6,392 nucleotides of DNA from Deltaproteobacteria bacterium (GCA_031280335.1 JAITGZ010000264.1:1-6392); one strand, 5' to 3'. Counted from the first letter of the stretch, positions 1 to 6,130 are shown. Notes: generated from the sequence alone by a model not told the origin. Numbers and translations are program-made.

Positions 1-19
1 GCTCCGTTTCAACCGGGTT

Positions 20-48
20 TTTACAGATATCGCTGCATTTCCTGTCAA
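20..48 (-). promoter_or_regulatory. Candidate sigma-70 promoter reading left, out of the window
   Basis: On the minus strand a perfect -35 hexamer TTGACA (43-48) is followed by a 17-nt spacer and a TGTAAA -10 (20-25, four of six consensus positions). The surrounding stretch, about 45-110, is AT-rich, as expected upstream of a promoter. It would drive a minus-strand gene starting left of position 1, which cannot be seen. The call rests on motif match only. Confidence 0.35.
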
Positions 49-152
49 AAACGTTACAGTATTTATTGAATATTTACCATATATTTCAACAAATTAAATT
101 GTTTTTAAGGGCCGACTAACTAAGGCTGTTTTAGTTGACCGGTCAGGGGGAA

Positions 153-199
153 CCGGGGGGAATGATTCCCCCCCGGATGGGGTTTGGGGCAACAGCCCC
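153..199. repeat. Compound GC-rich double hairpin between genes
   Basis: Two stem-loops lie in tandem. The first pairs GGGGGGAA (155-162) with TTCCCCCC (166-173) around a TGA loop; the flanking CC (153-154) and GG (175-176) extend it past one bulged C. The second pairs GGGGC (186-190) with GCCCC (195-199) around AACA. Neither is followed by a T-run on either strand, so these are not textbook intrinsic terminators. They could still block 3' exonucleases or end transcription of the minus-strand gene whose stop codon is at 243. A similar arrangement lies at 3790-3840 in the opposite orientation. Confidence 0.5.
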
Positions 200-242
200 G
201 ATAATGTATAATCTCAAAGTTGAAATGTTCTAGCCTCAATAA

Positions 243-944
243 TCATTGCCTGGATTTAAAATAGGCCAGGCGTTGTTCCCACATGGTTTTATCCTGGGCT
301 GTTCCCGGCAGGCGCAGCATTTCTTCACAGGCGGCTGCGGCCTTGCTCCAGTCTCCGGCCTGTTCCGCCATGTCCGCCAGCGCGGCGCACAGCGCGGCCT
401 GTTCTTCAGGTGCGGCCTCACGCAGCATGGCCTCCAGTATGATCGCGCCCCCTGCCGGGTCTCCCTGTTCAGCCATGAGCCTGGCCTCAGCCAGCCTGGC
501 GATGAAACTGAGGGCGGGGTTACCGGTTTGTGCCGTCTTACGCCAAGCATCCAGCGCTTTTTCAGGCAGGTTCTGCTTTACGGCGCTATGCATCAGCGCG
601 AGCAGGGCTGCGGTTCTGGCTTCTTTATCCGCCTTGGACGCGAACTCTTCCAGGGCGGTCAGACGGGCCCCGTCTTCAGGCATGATGAGGATTCGGCCCA
701 GGGCCTCCTCCTGCGTCTTTTTATGACCGGCAGAGGTATAGGTCAGTACACCCGCCGCTGCAATGACCAGAATGAACACCACCAGAGCGGCAAAGATAAA
801 TTTGGCGTGGTCAATCAAAAAAACCAGCAGGGGCGAAGCCTCACGCGAGACCTCGGCTTGCAGGGAATCCAGCAGGGACCTGTCCTGGTTCGGACCGGCG
901 GAGTCTTCAATCTTGTCCGTGGCCGGCGGCGTTTTTTTGCTCAT
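243..944 (-). CDS. Membrane-anchored TPR-like protein, YfgM-like architecture
   Basis: This 233-residue protein has a charged, probably cytoplasmic N-terminus (residues 1-35), one hydrophobic membrane segment (about 48-70), then a soluble alanine- and leucine-rich helical region to the end. The C-terminal part has paired-helix TPR-like character: around 145-176 (ARLAEARLMAEQGDPAGGA) and 180-212 (ALADMAEQAGDWSKAAAACEEML), each with the small residue-helix-turn-helix pattern of TPR units. The order resembles the YfgM/TPR_21 family, inner-membrane proteins whose periplasmic TPR domain contacts the SecYEG translocon and chaperones. That function is inferred from architecture, not shown. The ATG at 944 has AAGGAG about 10 nt upstream and a promoter at 975-1003, so the gene may be transcribed alone. 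A generic TPR scaffold protein is the main alternative. Confidence 0.75.
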   Translation of the reverse strand: MSKKTPPATDKIEDSAGPNQDRSLLDSLQAEVSREASPLLVFLIDHAKFIFAALVVFILVIAAAGVLTYTSAGHKKTQEEALGRILIMPEDGARLTALEEFASKADKEARTAALLALMHSAVKQNLPEKALDAWRKTAQTGNPALSFIARLAEARLMAEQGDPAGGAIILEAMLREAAPEEQAALCAALADMAEQAGDWSKAAAACEEMLRLPGTAQDKTMWEQRLAYFKSRQ

Positions 945-974
945 GGCGGCAATTCTCCTTTTTGACAGCCCTCT

Positions 975-1003
975 TTTTTATGCGCGACCAGCCGAAATGT
1001 CAA
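975..1003 (-). promoter_or_regulatory. Candidate sigma-70 promoter for the TPR-like membrane protein
   Basis: On the minus strand a perfect TTGACA (998-1003), preceded by an overlapping TTGACT, is followed by exactly 17 nt and TAAAAA (975-980). The expected transcription start is near 968. This would give a leader of about 25 nt with AAGGAG in it before the ATG at 944, which fits well. The -10 is imperfect (four of six). Confidence 0.5.
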
Positions 1004-1022
1004 AGTCAAAGCGTCTGTTGGG

Positions 1023-1058
1023 TCAGGTCATGCCGCTCCGGCGGCGGTATGACCCTGA
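1023..1058 (-). terminator. Long stem-loop after the proline-rich gene, possible terminator without a U-tract
   Basis: An inverted repeat pairs 1023-1036 with 1044-1058: TCA, GGTCAT and CCGC match their partners around a 7-nt loop, with one mismatch (g1032/t1048) and one bulge (c1055). It lies just past the stop codon of the minus-strand gene ending at 1074 and before the promoter at 975-1003, where a terminator or mRNA 3'-end structure would be expected. No T-run follows on the minus strand, so an intrinsic terminator is uncertain. In plus-strand RNA the mismatch would be a G-U pair. Confidence 0.4.
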
Positions 1059-1073
1059 TGCGCTATCTGCGGG

Positions 1074-2495
1074 CTATTTTCCCGCTTGTCCGGCGGGCAT
1101 GGGCAGAGGCGTGATTTCCGCAGCGGCATTTCCGGGCGGCGGCGGCGGCGGTGGTGGTGCGAAATTGGGTATGACGCCGGAAAAAGAATCCATGGTTTCA
1201 GTTTTAGGCGTCAGGTTGCCGCCAAGTGCGGCCTCAGCGGCCTCTGCCGCCGGATTTTTGCCCTGGTCCTGGTATTCAGACGGGAATTGCGGAACAACCG
1301 GAGGGATCGTACGGCCCAATGGCGGCACAGGCGGCAGGGCACGTGCTTTTTCTTCCGCCGGCGCTGTCCCCGGAGCGGGAGTTGGAGCGGGAGCGGGGAC
1401 TGTATTTGCAGGAGGCTGCTTCAAGTTTGCTGCCGCCGGAGTACTTGCCGCTGCCGGCGCATGTTGTCCCGGGGCGGGCGTGTTGGGGGTGGCGGTGCCC
1501 GGCGCGGGTGGGACGGCCTGGTTTGTCCCGAAGGGGCTGTTCCCCGGCTTGGCCGTTTGGGGCAGCAGGGGGGGCGGGGCTTCGCCCTGCTGGCTGCGCA
1601 GCGAGATGGACGGCGGCGGCGGGGTGAAGGGCGGCGGCCACATGGCACCGGCAGGGGCATTCAGGCTGTTTTCTTGGTTGGAGGGCAAAGGAGCTAGCCC
1701 AGGCGGCGTTTTTGTGGTTTCATCAGGGCGTCCTGTCTGGCCTTTGGGGGGAGCCGCCGCAGGCGGCTTGACGGAGGGAGCGTTGGGCAGCGGCCTGCGA
1801 GCGCCGCTGCCGGGAACGGCCTTGGGTTTGCTGTAACTTGAAGGACTTTTGCCTGTTGTGGATACGCCGGGCGTGGTTAATGCGTGCGGCGGAGGCGCAG
1901 CGCTTGGCCGCCGCCCGATCTTGGGCTGATCAAACTTTTGTTCTGTTTCTTGCGGTTTTAAAGATGCCCGCGTTACAACAGGAGGCGTGAGGGGCGCGGC
2001 TGTCCGCGCCAAGGCGGTCTGAACCTGCTCCGGTGGGGAGCTTTTCAGGGGATAGGGCAGGGTATAATTATGGCAAAGCCCGTCCTCACTGAGGTTTTCA
2101 TAAATAAATTCCGCCGCGTCGCGGCAGCCTTTACGGTCATGCAGGTTGCCGAAACGCTCCACGCACCAGTCGTTGTGTGTTTTCAAGGCTTCATCCCTGT
2201 TTTGGATCAGACTGTCCGCGTAACTGACACATTGGCGCATACGATTTAAATTCGGGAGGCGTTGGGTCAGGTTCCGCCGCACTTGGGCCAATGCCCGGGC
2301 GCAGCCCTGCGCGCTCATGAAGGGCAGGCTGCCCGGACGGGCGCAAAAGGCTTCCGCCTGTTCAAAAAGAGAAGATAGATTCGCCCGGACGTCAGGCAGG
2401 GTCATATCCGCCGTCCCTGAGGCGGCCCATACGCCGCCCGGTACGGACGGCATCAAAGACAGCGTGAATAGAACCAAAGACAAGGCGCGGCGCAT
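1074..2495 (-). CDS. Secreted six-cysteine, proline-rich protein of unknown function
   Basis: I do not recognise this family. From the ATG at 2495 the protein has 473 residues. Residues 1-25 form a clear Sec signal peptide: MRR, a hydrophobic core, then a V-W-A-A cleavage region. A helical domain of about 120 residues follows with six cysteines (51, 65, 89, 111, 124, 141), enough for three disulfides in the periplasm or outside the cell; no CxxCH haem motif is present. From about residue 165 to the end the sequence is proline-, alanine- and threonine-rich low complexity, including TPPPPS and a run of eight prolines (encoded by 1134-1157). Reading could open at 2582, but that would place 29 residues before the signal peptide and translate the repeat cluster. 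The 2495 start also has AGGAG seven nt upstream, so I prefer it. The tail may span the periplasm or cell wall, or act as a flexible linker. Confidence 0.75.
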   Translation of the reverse strand: MRRALSLVLFTLSLMPSVPGGVWAASGTADMTLPDVRANLSSLFEQAEAFCARPGSLPFMSAQGCARALAQVRRNLTQRLPNLNRMRQCVSYADSLIQNRDEALKTHNDWCVERFGNLHDRKGCRDAAEFIYENLSEDGLCHNYTLPYPLKSSPPEQVQTALARTAAPLTPPVVTRASLKPQETEQKFDQPKIGRRPSAAPPPHALTTPGVSTTGKSPSSYSKPKAVPGSGARRPLPNAPSVKPPAAAPPKGQTGRPDETTKTPPGLAPLPSNQENSLNAPAGAMWPPPFTPPPPSISLRSQQGEAPPPLLPQTAKPGNSPFGTNQAVPPAPGTATPNTPAPGQHAPAAASTPAAANLKQPPANTVPAPAPTPAPGTAPAEEKARALPPVPPLGRTIPPVVPQFPSEYQDQGKNPAAEAAEAALGGNLTPKTETMDSFSGVIPNFAPPPPPPPPGNAAAEITPLPMPAGQAGK

Positions 2496-2506
2496 CCCTG
2501 AACTCC

Positions 2507-2570
2507 TAGAGCATTTTAGAGCATTTTCAAAGTGAAATTGCTTAGAACAAATCAACTTTAAAATTGCTCT
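2507..2570. repeat. Cluster of AGAGCATTTT/AGAGCAATTT direct and inverted repeats
   Basis: On the plus strand AGAGCATTTT occurs twice head to tail (2508-2517 and 2518-2527). The second copy forms an imperfect inverted repeat with GAAATTGCT (AGCATTTTC 2520-2528 against 2534-2542, eight of nine pairs, loop AAAGT). A third inverted copy, AAAATTGCTCT, lies at 2560-2570. The cluster ends directly against the ribosome-binding site of the secreted-protein gene (start 2495), so it would lie in its leader or promoter. It may be an operator, or a dispersed repetitive element. I could not pick a convincing -35/-10 pair in the gap 2496-2635. Confidence 0.6.
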
Positions 2571-2635
2571 CGGATCGGTCATGTATAAAAAACATGCCGC
2601 TCCATCCGCCTTATCGTCAAGATGCTTTTTTTTCT

Positions 2636-3271
2636 TTATATCAGGCTGAAACCCATATCTTCCAGTCTGCGGGCCGGGATGGCCCCCAGGCGTACAAGGC
2701 GCAGTTCCAGCGGCCCGGCGGCTTCCTCCGGCACCGGGTCTATGATGGTGGAGGGCAGCCCCCCGGCGGGCAGCGGTTCGGCCTGATACAGGGCGTTATG
2801 CACGGCGCGGAGCAGGACGGGGGAAATATCCTCCGGCCGCAGGGCCGGAGCTTCGCCGCTCAGATTGGCGCTGGAGGAGATTAGGGGAAAGCCCGCTTCG
2901 AGGCTCAGACGGCTCGCTTCCGGGTGCGAACTCAAGCGCGCCGCCACCTTGCCGCTGCCGCCGGTAAGCGGCGCGGGCAGGCCTGGGGCGGCGGGCAAAA
3001 GCAGGGTCAGCGGGCCGGGCCAGAAAAGGCGGATCAGCCTCCAGGCTGTTTCCGGCACATGGGACGCAAGCATATTCAGCTGATCCATCCCGCCGATGAT
3101 CACGGGCAGGGGCACGGCGGCATTGCGGACCTTGGCCCGGTAAACCGCCTGAACGGAGTCGGGGTTCAAGGCATTGCCGCCTATTGCGTAGAAAGTCTCG
3201 GTGGGATAAAGCAAAAGGCGTCCTTGAAGCAGCAGGCTCAGGGCCGCCTGAAAACTCAGGCCGCCGCTCAT
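2636..3271 (-). CDS. tsaC: L-threonylcarbamoyladenylate synthase, TsaC/YrdC type
   Basis: This enzyme joins threonine, bicarbonate and ATP into threonylcarbamoyl-AMP, the first step of making t6A at position 37 of ANN-decoding tRNAs in the cytoplasm. The 211 residues cover the YrdC domain alone; the extra C-terminal domain of the longer Sua5 proteins is absent. Family marks in order are YPTETFYAIG (22-31), the KxR nucleotide-binding pair K47/R49, WPGPLTLLL (84-92), SSANLSG (133-139), STIID (174-178) and RLGAI (194-198). Departures from the common form are YAIG for YGLG and N50 where proline usually follows the arginine. The ATG at 3271 has AAGGG six nt upstream and GGAGG 12 nt upstream. The start is only 29 bp from the divergent rlmH start. 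Confidence 0.88.
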   Translation of the reverse strand: MSGGLSFQAALSLLLQGRLLLYPTETFYAIGGNALNPDSVQAVYRAKVRNAAVPLPVIIGGMDQLNMLASHVPETAWRLIRLFWPGPLTLLLPAAPGLPAPLTGGSGKVAARLSSHPEASRLSLEAGFPLISSSANLSGEAPALRPEDISPVLLRAVHNALYQAEPLPAGGLPSTIIDPVPEEAAGPLELRLVRLGAIPARRLEDMGFSLI

Positions 3272-3283
3272 GGTCTGCCCTTA

Positions 3284-3293
3284 CCTCCGGAGG
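3284..3293. promoter_or_regulatory. Palindromic Shine-Dalgarno site shared by tsaC and rlmH
   Basis: CCTCCGGAGG is a perfect 10-bp palindrome between two divergent start codons, so both transcripts carry GGAGG from it. For rlmH the core (3289-3293) lies 7 nt before the TTG at 3301, which is ideal and decides that start. For tsaC the core (3284-3288) lies 12 nt before the ATG at 3271, rather far; an AAGGG closer to the ATG may help. In single-stranded mRNA the palindrome may also let two transcripts pair. Confidence 0.6.
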
Positions 3294-3300
3294 CGTATTT

Positions 3301-3765
3301 TTGCATAAGGCCGTGCTGCTCTGCGTAGGGCGTTTGAAGACCACGTTCTGGAAAGAGGCGGTCGCCCTTTACCGGCAGCGCCTGCGCCCGCGTTGGCGCA
3401 TTCAAGAAATAAATGTGCGGGACTCTGGCCCGGACCTGCCCCCGGAAGCGGTCAGGGAACGAGATGGAGCGGCCCTGCTCGCGGCTCTGCCAGCCGGGCA
3501 TACGCATATTTGCCTGGATGAGCGGGGGACGCAGTTTACTTCGCCGGAACTGGCGGAATGGCTGCAAAAGCTGTGGGATGCCTCCGCTCCGCCCTGCTTC
3601 ATCATCGGCGGACCCTGGGGCCTGACGGGGCGGGTGCTGGAAGCGGCGGATCTGCGCCTGAGCCTCAGCCGGATGACCCTGCCGCATGAACTGGCCCATG
3701 TGCTTTTGTGGGAGCAGCTTTTCAGGGCTGATTCCATTTTGCGCCGTACAGGTTACCATCATTGA
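3301..3765 (+). CDS. rlmH: 23S rRNA (pseudouridine-1915-N3) methyltransferase RlmH
   Basis: RlmH is a small dimeric SPOUT (knotted) methyltransferase that uses S-adenosylmethionine to methylate pseudouridine 1915 in helix 69 of 23S rRNA, on assembled 70S ribosomes. From the TTG at 3301 the product has 154 residues, matching the usual 155 or so. Marks are LDERGTQFTS (72-81), FIIGGPWG (100-107, the SAM-binding knot), SLSRMTLPHE (121-130), EQLFRA (138-143) and the C-terminal YHH (152-154), close to the family's YHR. An in-frame ATG at 3184 exists but would add 39 unrelated residues overlapping tsaC; GGAGG sits 7 nt before the TTG. Odd points are H133, where the family usually has arginine (LARVLL), and the loss of the proline before the final YH. 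It is divergent from tsaC and convergent with argB. Confidence 0.92.
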   Translation: MHKAVLLCVGRLKTTFWKEAVALYRQRLRPRWRIQEINVRDSGPDLPPEAVRERDGAALLAALPAGHTHICLDERGTQFTSPELAEWLQKLWDASAPPCFIIGGPWGLTGRVLEAADLRLSLSRMTLPHELAHVLLWEQLFRADSILRRTGYHH

Positions 3766-3789
3766 ATCCCTTGAATCCGTTTTAAATTT

Positions 3790-3805
3790 TGGGGCTGCCG
3801 CCCCA
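3790..3805. repeat. GC-rich stem-loop between the 3' ends of rlmH and argB
   Basis: TGGGGC (3790-3795) pairs with GCCCCA (3800-3805) around a TGCC loop. It lies in the 92-bp gap between two converging genes, so it may protect or end both mRNAs. No proper T-run follows directly on either strand. The gap resembles, in reverse orientation, the double-hairpin element at 153-199. Confidence 0.45.
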
Positions 3806-3831
3806 TTGAATGGGTTCAGGAGGGTGAGGTT

Positions 3832-3849
3832 CCTTCCCCAAGGTTTTTT
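3832..3849 (+). terminator. Weak candidate intrinsic terminator for rlmH
   Basis: CCTT (3832-3835) can pair with AAGG (3840-3843) around CCCC, immediately followed by six T (3844-3849). The T-run is well placed after rlmH on the plus strand, but a four-pair stem is short, so efficiency is doubtful. Confidence 0.3.
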
Positions 3850-3857
3850 ATATTACT

Positions 3858-4724
3858 TTAAACCACCTGCGTACCGATGCCGGAATCAGTGAAAAGCTCC
3901 AGCAAGACGCAATTTTCCACCCGGCCGTCAATGATCATGGCCTTTTCCGTCCCGCCGGCCAAGGCTTCAAGGCAGCACTGCATCTTGGGGATCATCCCGC
4001 CTCGGATCAGGCCGCTTTTAATCATGCTTTCCACCTCGTCCGTCCGGATGCCGGGGATGAGCCTGTCTTGCGCATCCAGCACGCCAGGCACGTCCGTGAG
4101 CAGAATCAGGCGCTTGGCGCGCATGGCCGCAGCCACGGCCCCGGCGGCGGAATCGGCGTTGATGTTATAAGTGGTGCCGTCCTCACCCGCGCCCACCGGG
4201 GCGATGACCGGGATAAAACCCTCTGCGGCCAGGGCCGACGGCAAACTGGTATCCACCAGCTTCACCTTGCCCACCTGCCCCATATCCGCCGCCTTCTGCC
4301 CATCTTTGGAGCGCGCTTGCAATTTTGCTGCCCGCATGAAGCGGCCGTCCTTGCCAGAAAGTCCCACCGCCCGCACCCCGGCCTGATTCAGCAGATTGAC
4401 GATATCCTGATTGACCTTGCCCACCAGAACCATTTCCACCACCTCCATGGTCGGGGCATCGGTTATGCGCTGCCCGTCCAGAAAGGAGGATTCAATGCTG
4501 AGCCGCTCCAGCATCTGTTCAATCTGCGGTCCGCCGCCATGCACAATGACCGGGCGTATGCCCACATAGCTCAGCAGGGCGATGTTCAGGGCAAAGGCTT
4601 TTTTGAGCGACTCTTCCAGCATGGCGTGTCCGCCGTATTTGATGACCACGGTTTCACCGCGAAATTCACGGATATAGGGCAGGCACTCCATGAGCAGCCG
4701 GGCTTCTTCCTGTTTCAGATTCAT
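3858..4724 (-). CDS. argB: Acetylglutamate kinase ArgB
   Basis: ArgB phosphorylates N-acetyl-L-glutamate with ATP, the second step of arginine (ornithine) synthesis, in the cytoplasm. The 288 residues hold the amino-acid kinase fold. Marks are KYGG (29-32, phosphate-binding lysine K29), VHGGGPQI (62-69), the substrate-binding arginine in GQRITD (R86), YNINADSAAG (186-195), LLTDVPGVL (208-216), IPKM with K247 (the second catalytic lysine) and ELFTDSGIGT (276-285). The N-terminal helix before KYGG and the GIGT end match the longer, hexameric, arginine-inhibited class, so feedback inhibition by arginine is likely but inferred. The ATG follows the folC stop codon by 3 bp, and its AAAGGA lies inside the end of folC, so the two are probably co-transcribed and translationally coupled. 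Confidence 0.95.
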   Translation of the reverse strand: MNLKQEEARLLMECLPYIREFRGETVVIKYGGHAMLEESLKKAFALNIALLSYVGIRPVIVHGGGPQIEQMLERLSIESSFLDGQRITDAPTMEVVEMVLVGKVNQDIVNLLNQAGVRAVGLSGKDGRFMRAAKLQARSKDGQKAADMGQVGKVKLVDTSLPSALAAEGFIPVIAPVGAGEDGTTYNINADSAAGAVAAAMRAKRLILLTDVPGVLDAQDRLIPGIRTDEVESMIKSGLIRGGMIPKMQCCLEALAGGTEKAMIIDGRVENCVLLELFTDSGIGTQVV

Positions 4725-4727
4725 ACT

Positions 4728-6086
4728 TCAGTCCTTTGGGGTCAAGTGGTGCGGATGCAGGGCGTAAAACTCCCCCAGCAGGTAGAGTGAGCCGCAGATG
4801 AGCAGCGGCCGCCCGCCTGCGCCGCATGCAGGGGTTATATCCCTCCCTGTTTCTTCAGGCAAGCGCTGGCAAAAGTAGGTCCAGGCCCAGCTTAGGGCCT
4901 GGGACAACCCGGCGAAAGGCATGGCGTTGAGGCCGATGAGGTTGCAGAGGGTGTGCGGGGGCAGGGCGCGGGGGTTGTCCGGCAGGGCCGGAACCAGAAT
5001 CGGCCCGCCTGCGGCCAGCGCGCGCAGGTGGGGGATGAGTTCTTCCGGCTCCTTGTCCGCCATGCAGGTAAAGATGACCGCCCCGGGGGCCAGATTCATG
5101 GCGGCCAGGCTGCGGCCCAGGGCGGCCAGACCGTGCGGGTTGTGCCCTCCGTCCAGCAGCAGGGCGGGCAAGCGCTTCTCAGGTTGCGGGGCGATGAACT
5201 GCAGGCGGCCGGGCAGCCAGGCCTCGGTTAATCCTTGTATTTCCAAGGGGGATATTTCTTCCGCGTCCGGCGGGGCATAAGCGGGCAAAAGCAAGGGGGC
5301 CAGGGCGCGCCAGGCGGCCAGGGCCGGAGCGGCGTTGGCGCGCTGGTGGATCCCCGCAAGTTTTAGCTTATGACCTTGGGCGGTGAAGCCGGCTGGCAGG
5401 TCGGCGGGAGTAAAATGTAAGGGGGCGTCTTTTTTTTGCGCTTCACGTTCCAGGGCGGCCTTGGCTTCCATTGCCTGGGGGGCGGAAAAAGCCGCCTTGC
5501 CCCGGCGTAAGGCCCCGGCTTTGTCTTGGGCTATGTCAGTCAGGCTGCGGCCTAGAACATTGCGATGGTCCAGGTCTATGGGGGTAAAGATCAGCAGGTC
5601 CGCTTCCAGAGCCGTGGTGGCGTCAAACGTGCCACCCAGGCCGCTTTCCATCACCGCCAGATCCACCCGCTCCTCTTTAAATATATACAAGGCCATGGCG
5701 GTGATCAGTTCAAAATAGCTCAGATCATCTCCACCTCCGGCCAAAACCGCTTCCGCCGCCGCAAGCCAGGATGGTTCCGGCACAAGGGCGCCTCCGACAG
5801 TACCGCCGGGGCGGAAAAGACGCGCCCGTTCCCGCACGGAGACAAAGTGTGGCGAGCTGGCCAGGCCGCAGCTCAGCCCGTGCGCCCTGCCCAGAGATGC
5901 CAGAAAAGTGCAGCATGACCCTTTGCCGTTGGTTCCGACCACCTGAACCAGGGGCATGGAGCTGCGCCGCAGATTCATACGATCCAAGGCCGCGCCCATG
6001 CGTTCCAGTCCCGGTCGCATGCGGAAAAGCCCCAGACTGTCCAGATGGGCGGCAAAATCTTTCCAGGCGCTGAAGCGCGGCGGCAT
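4728..6086 (-). CDS. folC: Folylpolyglutamate synthase / dihydrofolate synthase FolC
   Basis: FolC is a Mur-ligase-like enzyme that adds glutamate to dihydropteroate (making dihydrofolate) and/or to reduced folates, using ATP. Of its 452 residues, 19-30 (GLFRMRPGLERM) match the pterin-site loop. Then come the P-loop GTNGKGS (51-57), SSPHFVSVRERARL (77-90), ESGLGGTFDATT (147-158), the magnesium-site LDHRNVLG (172-179), the probable carbamylated lysine in DKAG (K189), GIHQRANA (245-252), PGRLQ (292-296), LDGGHNPHG (311-319) and GSLYLLGEF (432-440). GGTFDATT for GGRLDATN, DHRN for DHT and GGHNP for GAHNP depart from the usual forms without losing catalytic residues. Whether it has both activities cannot be told from sequence. 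The ATG has AAGGAG five nt upstream. It leads argB, and an insertion sequence now lies upstream. Confidence 0.93.
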   Translation of the reverse strand: MPPRFSAWKDFAAHLDSLGLFRMRPGLERMGAALDRMNLRRSSMPLVQVVGTNGKGSCCTFLASLGRAHGLSCGLASSPHFVSVRERARLFRPGGTVGGALVPEPSWLAAAEAVLAGGGDDLSYFELITAMALYIFKEERVDLAVMESGLGGTFDATTALEADLLIFTPIDLDHRNVLGRSLTDIAQDKAGALRRGKAAFSAPQAMEAKAALEREAQKKDAPLHFTPADLPAGFTAQGHKLKLAGIHQRANAAPALAAWRALAPLLLPAYAPPDAEEISPLEIQGLTEAWLPGRLQFIAPQPEKRLPALLLDGGHNPHGLAALGRSLAAMNLAPGAVIFTCMADKEPEELIPHLRALAAGGPILVPALPDNPRALPPHTLCNLIGLNAMPFAGLSQALSWAWTYFCQRLPEETGRDITPACGAGGRPLLICGSLYLLGEFYALHPHHLTPKD

Positions 6087-6130
6087 GGGGTCTCCTTGCG
6101 GTTGTGGTTGTGTTTAGTCCCTTTAAGTAA

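Noticed and set aside
184..212. TTGGGG, 17 nt, perfect TATAAT on the plus strand, as a promoter antisense to the TPR-like gene
   Set aside because: The -35 matches only half the consensus and lies inside a hairpin; no gene follows on this strand. Transcription start mapping could revive it.
246..965. Plus-strand open frame of 239 codons opposite the TPR-like gene
   Set aside because: The translation shows no domain, and the opposite strand has a coherent membrane protein with promoter and ribosome-binding site.
763..1836. Long plus-strand open frame (357 codons), glycine-rich
   Set aside because: It is antisense to the proline-rich gene; proline codons read backwards as glycine, arginine or tryptophan. 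It has no domain and no ribosome-binding site, while the minus frame has a signal peptide.
2496..2582. N-terminal extension of the secreted protein to the ATG at 2582
   Set aside because: It would bury the signal peptide behind 29 residues and translate the repeat cluster; the start at 2495 has a well-spaced AGGAG.
2831..2850. Perfect 8-bp inverted repeat CTCCGGCC/GGCCGGAG inside tsaC
   Set aside because: Short GC-rich inverted repeats are expected by chance in GC-rich coding DNA, and the codons are explained by the conserved protein.
3685..3699. HELAH in RlmH read as a zinc-protease HExxH motif
   Set aside because: The surrounding residues are the standard RlmH C-terminus and the fold is SPOUT; the match is chance.
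4068..4790. Plus-strand open frame of 240 codons opposite argB and the end of folC
   Set aside because: Histidine- and glutamine-rich shadow of argB; no recognisable domain.
4881..4902. Perfect 8-bp inverted repeat CCAGGCCC/GGGCCTGG inside folC
   Set aside because: Lies in the C-terminal coding part with no sign of regulation; likely chance.
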